Positions 6,311 to 9,537 of a DNA stretch of 9,537 nucleotides are shown piece after piece; positions within the stretch are counted from its first letter, which is position 1, and each line of letters begins with the position of its first letter. This DNA is from CALSMU01 sp963926405. GTDB lineage: Bacteria > Bacteroidota > Bacteroidia > Flavobacteriales_D > Parvicellaceae. The position numbers were made by a program, and so were the translations under genes. A model generated the notes under the pieces. It was not told where the DNA came from. It saw nothing but the letters and a program-made list of their open reading frames with translations, and did not search any database. The DNA lies in assembly GCA_963926405.1 (NCBI GenBank), contig CAWUXI010000109.1, positions 1 to 9,537 on the forward strand. The letters are read 5' to 3'.

Positions 6311-7903
6311 TTATTTAGTTTCAAATGCCGGTTTTATTTTATACCCATCAACCTTAAACTCAACTCCCCTCTTATATTGTATTGTAAGAATAAGTAATCC
6401 TTCTTCATTATATTTTCTCCATTCCCCCTCTTTTTCTCCATTCTCATATTTACCCTCCCACTTTAACTGACCATTAGGATAATAAAACCTATGTTTATCT
6501 ATTGGTAGTCCATTAATATATTCTCCTTTAAAATTAATCTGCCCATCATTATAGGTGTATGTCCAAATACCGTGTTTTAAACCGTCCCTAAATTCTCCTT
6601 CTTCTTTGTGATCATTTATATTATAAAACCAAACACCTTCTCGAGTACCTTCTATAAATTCTCCTTTTGTCATTAAATTACCAATTGTATCAAATTCAAT
6701 CGATTCTCCATCTTCTTTTCCATACCTAAATAACTCCTGTCTACGCAATTGTTTATTATTATACCACCATTTCCATTCTCCATGCGGAAATCCATCAACA
6801 TATAAACCTTTTTGTTCTATCTCTCCATTGCTATGATAATAAACCCACAAATCAACCCTTTTTCCATGATTAAATTTACCTAAAGCTTTAATTGTGCCAT
6901 CAGTATTTAAATACTTCCATTCTCCATTCTCCAAACCAGTAGAATCTAATATTCCCTCAGCTATTTTAAAATTATTTCTATATTTATAAGCATTAATTAA
7001 AACATCTGCAGAATCATACTCTCTAAAGATACCTTGCTTTTGTTCATCGGAATAACCTCCAATTAAATAAGACCCATCTGATCTTAATTCCTTACTTAAT
7101 TCAAAAAACTCAACTTCTTTAGCATCGTCATTTAACTCACCATCAATAAACATCTTTATTGTTTTTAAGCCTCCTTTCTTATTATATTCTCTTACTATTC
7201 CATCTAATACTCCGTGTTTAAATTCAGCTTCCCATTTTACCTTTCCGTTTTCATAAAATTCTTTCCAAATACCATCTTTTTGCACCTCTTCATCAAATCT
7301 GTTTATTTTTTCTTGACTACGTAAAAAACCTCCACTGTACTCATATATCGTAATAATCCGTCCTATAGTATCTAATTCATAACAAAATCCATGCTTTTTA
7401 TCTTGACTGTAAAAATTAATTTTATTTATTTTTCCTGAATCATAAAATACTATTTCTTCTCCGGATTTAACATTTTTAACATACGTTGATTCGCTTTCTA
7501 TACATCCATATTTATCAAACAATTTAGAAACACCTTCCTTTTTGCTTTGCTTATAATTTATTTCATTTAAAAGAGCACCTTTAATATCATAAAACTTCCA
7601 AATGCTATCCAATAAAAAATTCTTACGATTACCTTCCGATTTTATTTGCCCATTATCGTAATAGGTTTTCCAATAACCTACAGGATTTCCATTATATAAA
7701 ATACCTTCACTACTAATATTTCCATTTTGAAAGTAAAAAGTGTTATATCCATTTGGATCAACATCTGATTTTTGAGCCAAAACCATTGAACCACTTGAAA
7801 GAAAGAAATGAACAGTATATAATATAAATAAATAAAAAACTTTAAAATTAATTATTTTACTATTACTATTAGGGTGTTTGTACTGTGTGTAAATAATGTC
7901 CAA
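6311..7903 (-). CDS. Secreted YwqK/MORN-type repeat protein
   Basis: The protein consists almost wholly of about 17-18 degenerate repeats of roughly 23 residues (about residue 52 to 515), of the form G-x-W-x-x-Y-x-x-[ND]-G-x-x-x-x-x-G-x-[FY]-x-x-G. Clear units are GYWKTYYDNGQIKSEG, GEWKYLNTDGTIKALG, GIWTYTYNDGQINFKG and GEWRKYNEEGLL. These are MORN-like repeats, often labelled 'toxin-antitoxin system YwqK family antitoxin' in Bacteroidota; nothing here supports an antitoxin role, since no toxin gene is adjacent. A hydrophobic stretch at about 20-42 (FKVFYLFILYTVHFFLSS, then VLAQ) looks like a signal peptide, so it is probably exported; no C-terminal sorting domain is seen. The only standard start is TTG at 7903, with a TAA upstream at 7922-7924; ATG exists only at codon 40, inside the signal peptide. 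Function unknown; such repeats generally mediate protein or membrane binding. Confidence 0.85.
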   Translation of the reverse strand: MDIIYTQYKHPNSNSKIINFKVFYLFILYTVHFFLSSGSMVLAQKSDVDPNGYNTFYFQNGNISSEGILYNGNPVGYWKTYYDNGQIKSEGNRKNFLLDSIWKFYDIKGALLNEINYKQSKKEGVSKLFDKYGCIESESTYVKNVKSGEEIVFYDSGKINKINFYSQDKKHGFCYELDTIGRIITIYEYSGGFLRSQEKINRFDEEVQKDGIWKEFYENGKVKWEAEFKHGVLDGIVREYNKKGGLKTIKMFIDGELNDDAKEVEFFELSKELRSDGSYLIGGYSDEQKQGIFREYDSADVLINAYKYRNNFKIAEGILDSTGLENGEWKYLNTDGTIKALGKFNHGKRVDLWVYYHSNGEIEQKGLYVDGFPHGEWKWWYNNKQLRRQELFRYGKEDGESIEFDTIGNLMTKGEFIEGTREGVWFYNINDHKEEGEFRDGLKHGIWTYTYNDGQINFKGEYINGLPIDKHRFYYPNGQLKWEGKYENGEKEGEWRKYNEEGLLILTIQYKRGVEFKVDGYKIKPAFETK

Positions 7904-7976
7904 AAAATTAGGTTTTATATTTTATGAGTATTTAATAACATTTAATTAACATAATTTATTGTCTAAAAATGTTTAC

Positions 7977-8006
7977 TATAAAGGTAACTAATATGTTATT
8001 AACAAA
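7977..8006 (-). promoter_or_regulatory. Candidate promoter of the YwqK-type gene
   Basis: On the minus strand, TTTG (8006-8003) is followed after 16 bases by TACCTTTA (7986-7979), a near match to TAnnTTTG. The spacing is slightly short. The 13 bases tataaaggtaact (7977-7989, plus strand) are identical to those upstream of the PNGase-like gene. The distance to the TTG start at 7903 is about 75 bases, giving a moderately long leader. Confidence 0.45.
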
Positions 8007-8108
8007 ATGAAAAATAGTTATTATATAATTAAATGGTTAAAACTTTTATGCCATTTTTGTATTGCTAACTAAATAAAATCTGTTGATTAATCGTTATAAA
8101 AATGAAGC

Positions 8109-8118
8109 TAACTTGTTA
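8109..8118. promoter_or_regulatory. Palindrome TAACTTGTTA, candidate operator
   Basis: TAAC-TT-GTTA is a perfect inverted repeat, extended by one pair on each side (CTAAC/GTTAG). Its right arm overlaps the candidate rpiB -7 element at 8116-8126. Two further copies of TAACNNGTTA lie downstream at 8188-8208. Confidence 0.45.
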
Positions 8119-8126
8119 GGTTTATA
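8116..8126 (+). promoter_or_regulatory. Candidate -7 element of rpiB
   Basis: TTAGGTTTATA contains TAGGTTTA, one base from TAnnTTTG, and has the same frame (TTAnnTTTATA) as the elements proposed for the two minus-strand genes. No TTG lies at the normal -33 spacing; the nearest is about 31 bases upstream. The leader to the ATG at 8253 would be about 120 bases and would include the two downstream palindromes. Weak by itself. Confidence 0.3.
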
Positions 8127-8187
8127 CAATTATAAAATCTATTGATAATTAATTTTTATAATCCTAGTAAAAGTTATTTTTAGTAGC

Positions 8188-8208
8188 TAACAGGTTATTA
8201 ACAAGTTA
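8188..8208. promoter_or_regulatory. Tandem palindromes TAACAGGTTA and TAACAAGTTA, candidate operator pair
   Basis: TAACAGGTTA (8188-8197) and TAACAAGTTA (8199-8208) are two copies of TAACNNGTTA set 11 bases apart, close to one helical turn, 45-65 bases upstream of the rpiB start. Together with the copy at 8109-8118 they suggest a site for a dimeric regulator. The regulator is unknown. Confidence 0.45.
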
Positions 8209-8252
8209 TTAATAGTTTAAAAACAAGGCAAAACGAAACTAAAAATACCATT

Positions 8253-8684
8253 ATGAATATTGCAATTGGTGCTGATCACGCGGGCTACGAACTAAAAAAG
8301 GTGATTGTTAATTTTTTAAGCGACAAGGGATATCAAGTTGAGGACTTTGGGTGTTATTCAGCTGAGAGTATAGATTATCCTGACTATGCACATCCAGTAT
8401 GTCACAGTATTGAAAACGGGAGTAATAAATTTGGAATATTAATTTGTGGAAGTGGTAACGGAATTAGTATGGCCGCAAATAAACACGCTGGTATTAGGGC
8501 TGCCTTAAGTTGGATGCCAGAAATTGCTGAGCTTGCAAGATTACATAATAATGCTAATGTACTTTCAATTCCTGCGCGTTTTGTCACTGATAAAATAGCC
8601 TTGAAAATAGTAGATGTTTTCTTTAATACAGAGTTTGAAGGGGGAAGACATCAAACAAGAATAGATAAAATAGCGTGCAGATAA
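8253..8684 (+). CDS. rpiB: Ribose-5-phosphate isomerase B
   Basis: RpiB interconverts ribose 5-phosphate and ribulose 5-phosphate in the non-oxidative pentose phosphate pathway, in the cytoplasm. The 143-residue length is normal. Family features are IGADHAGYELK (5-15) with the D8-H9 pair, the catalytic C65 in LICGSGNGISMAANK, H98 in ARLHNNANVLSIPAR, and the phosphate-binding arginines near the end (GGRHQTRID). By recalled alignment these match D9, H10, C66 and H99 of E. coli RpiB. The RpiB/LacA/AllsE family also includes allose 6-phosphate isomerases, so substrate range is inferred. The start is ATG at 8253. The next gene begins one base after the stop, so the two are co-transcribed. Upstream palindromes suggest regulation. 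Confidence 0.95.
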   Translation: MNIAIGADHAGYELKKVIVNFLSDKGYQVEDFGCYSAESIDYPDYAHPVCHSIENGSNKFGILICGSGNGISMAANKHAGIRAALSWMPEIAELARLHNNANVLSIPARFVTDKIALKIVDVFFNTEFEGGRHQTRIDKIACR

Positions 8685-8685
8685 G

Positions 8686-9537
8686 ATGAAATATTTAGTA
8701 TACTTCCTATTATTAGCTACTTTAAGTTGCTCCTTAACAAAAAAATCCAGTAAAGTATCTGACGTAGAACTAGAATCACTAACGGATAGTGTTGCGGATA
8801 TATATGCTTTATCTATTTTAAAGCAGGATCTAATTAGGGATCTTTCCATACTTGCTTCTGATGAATACGAAGGAAGAGAAACGGGCCGTCCAGGCCAGAA
8901 GAAAGCTGCTAAATATATATCACATAGGTTCAAAGAAATTGGGGTGAAACCAGGTGCTGAACACGGGTCATTTTTGCAAACCTTTGCTGTTGATGCTAGG
9001 AATGCCGCTAATGTGTTTGTAACCTTCAACGGGGAGAAATGGAAAATATTAGAACAATTTTACTACATCGGAAATCTTAAGGACACATCGCTTATAGATA
9101 AGAAACTAGTATTTGCGGGCTATGGAATTGAGGAGGGAGATTATTCTGATTACTCGGATATAGATGTCAAGAATAAAGTGATTGTTATTAATGAGGGTGT
9201 GCCTAATTCAGTTAAGCTTGAAGGAAGTTGGGATAGCTGGAGAACGAAATCAGAACTGGCAAAAGAAAAGGGAGCAGCAGGGATAATAACTATAGAAAAT
9301 AAGTTTACCGTAGGGGTTGAAAGAATAGCAGGGTTTATCGAAAACCCAAATATGCAGATGCATAACCCAGGTAAAAAAAAATCCGATATGATCCCAAATA
9401 TTTACATCTCTTCTGAAAAATGGACCGAAATACAAAGTAAAATAGGAGAATCAAAAATTACTATAAAAGTGGACATTGAAGAAGAGCTTACCTCAGACAA
9501 CGTATTAGGCTATATTGAAGGAACGGACTTAAAAGAG
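8686..9537 (+). CDS. M28-family metallopeptidase, lipoprotein, with PA domain (partial, C-terminus outside window)
   Basis: The frame is open from ATG at 8686 to the window end (284 codons). A short hydrophobic leader ends in TLSC, with C15 a probable lipidation site, so the enzyme should be anchored on the periplasmic side or cell surface; threonine at -3 makes the lipobox less than ideal. Residues about 48-100 form the N-terminal helical part typical of these peptidases (LSILASDEYEGRETGRPG, then AAKYISHRFKEIGVKPG). Residues about 120-260 look like a protease-associated (PA) domain (FAGYGIEEGDYSDYSDID; ELAKEKGAAGIITIEN). The stretch TSDNVLGYIEGTD at the end directly precedes the zinc-binding catalytic core, whose ligands lie beyond the window. 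These enzymes are zinc aminopeptidases. It follows rpiB after one base, an apparent operon whose functional link is unclear. Confidence 0.9.
   Translation, partial: MKYLVYFLLLATLSCSLTKKSSKVSDVELESLTDSVADIYALSILKQDLIRDLSILASDEYEGRETGRPGQKKAAKYISHRFKEIGVKPGAEHGSFLQTFAVDARNAANVFVTFNGEKWKILEQFYYIGNLKDTSLIDKKLVFAGYGIEEGDYSDYSDIDVKNKVIVINEGVPNSVKLEGSWDSWRTKSELAKEKGAAGIITIENKFTVGVERIAGFIENPNMQMHNPGKKKSDMIPNIYISSEKWTEIQSKIGESKITIKVDIEEELTSDNVLGYIEGTDLKE

Larger units (their letters stand above)
8073..8161. repeat. Imperfect direct repeat pair in the divergent region
   Basis: ATAAAATCTGTTGATT...TTATAA at 8073-8099 is repeated as ATAAAATCTATTGATAATTA...TTATAA at 8132-8161, with a few mismatches and a small indel. 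Each copy is preceded by a GCTAAC word (8064-8069 and 8107-8112), at different distances. It may be an old local duplication or simply AT-rich similarity. Confidence 0.35.
7904..8252. other. AT-rich divergent intergenic region with repeats and no gene
   Basis: These 349 bases lie between divergently transcribed genes and hold no plausible coding frame. They contain candidate promoters for both sides, three TAACNNGTTA palindromes, two exact copies of GTTATTAACA (7995-8004 and 8194-8203), three GCTAAC words (8064, 8107, 8186) and an imperfect repeat pair at 8073-8099 and 8132-8161. G+C is visibly much lower than in the flanking rpiB gene. Confidence 0.7.

Noticed and set aside
6311..7903. Antitoxin function, as the YwqK family name suggests.
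   Set aside because: No toxin gene is adjacent, and the protein has a signal-peptide-like N-terminus; the name reflects an automatic family label.
7995..8203. TTATTAACA words considered as DnaA boxes of a replication origin.
   Set aside because: They differ from TTATCCACA at two central positions, there are only two copies, and no origin-associated genes are present.
8565..9029. Open frame on the minus strand, 154 codons.
   Set aside because: It lies opposite rpiB and the M28 peptidase, both of which have clear family motifs; it is a shadow frame.

Overview
The window is chromosomal DNA from a member of the Bacteroidota, most likely Flavobacteriales. The evidence is a secreted PNGase F-type protein, a fused DAHP synthase/chorismate mutase, a short RsmI without the C-terminal extension, a YwqK/MORN-type repeat protein, a lipoprotein M28 peptidase, very AT-rich intergenic DNA, and -7 elements of the TAnnTTTG type. 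I see no rRNA, tRNA, CRISPR array, insertion sequence or phage gene. The gene content is mostly ordinary; the interest lies in one protein's architecture and in regulatory DNA.

Layout. Positions 1-2220 (minus) hold the first 740 codons of a large secreted PNGase F-related protein whose 3' end lies outside the window. Positions 2328-6068 (minus) look like one transcription unit, read from right to left: a LytTR response regulator, a secreted protein resembling the M949_RS01915 family, a bifunctional DAHP synthase/chorismate mutase whose GTG start lies inside the preceding gene, a doubtful 74-codon ORF, and rsmI. Positions 6311-7903 (minus) encode a 530-residue secreted repeat protein of the YwqK type. 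Positions 7904-8252 are a 349-base, very AT-rich divergent intergenic region with palindromes and repeats. Positions 8253-9537 (plus) hold rpiB followed after 1 base by a lipoprotein M28 peptidase that runs off the window.

How the parts relate. Housekeeping functions (RpiB in the pentose phosphate pathway, DAHP synthase/chorismate mutase in aromatic amino acid synthesis, RsmI in 16S rRNA methylation) are mixed with envelope or secreted proteins (PNGase-like, YwqK-type, M949-like, M28). The response regulator has no histidine kinase in view.

Most notable observations: (1) the PNGase F N-terminal domain appears split by an insertion of about 500 residues carrying a beta-sandwich and a LamG-like domain, while the equivalents of Asp60 and Glu206 remain; (2) a terminator-like hairpin with a T-tract lies inside the first codons of the M949-like gene; (3) three copies of the palindrome TAACNNGTTA lie upstream of rpiB, one touching a candidate -7 element; (4) a 10-bp direct repeat lies upstream of the LytTR regulator. 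I did not find a clear new multi-gene system.
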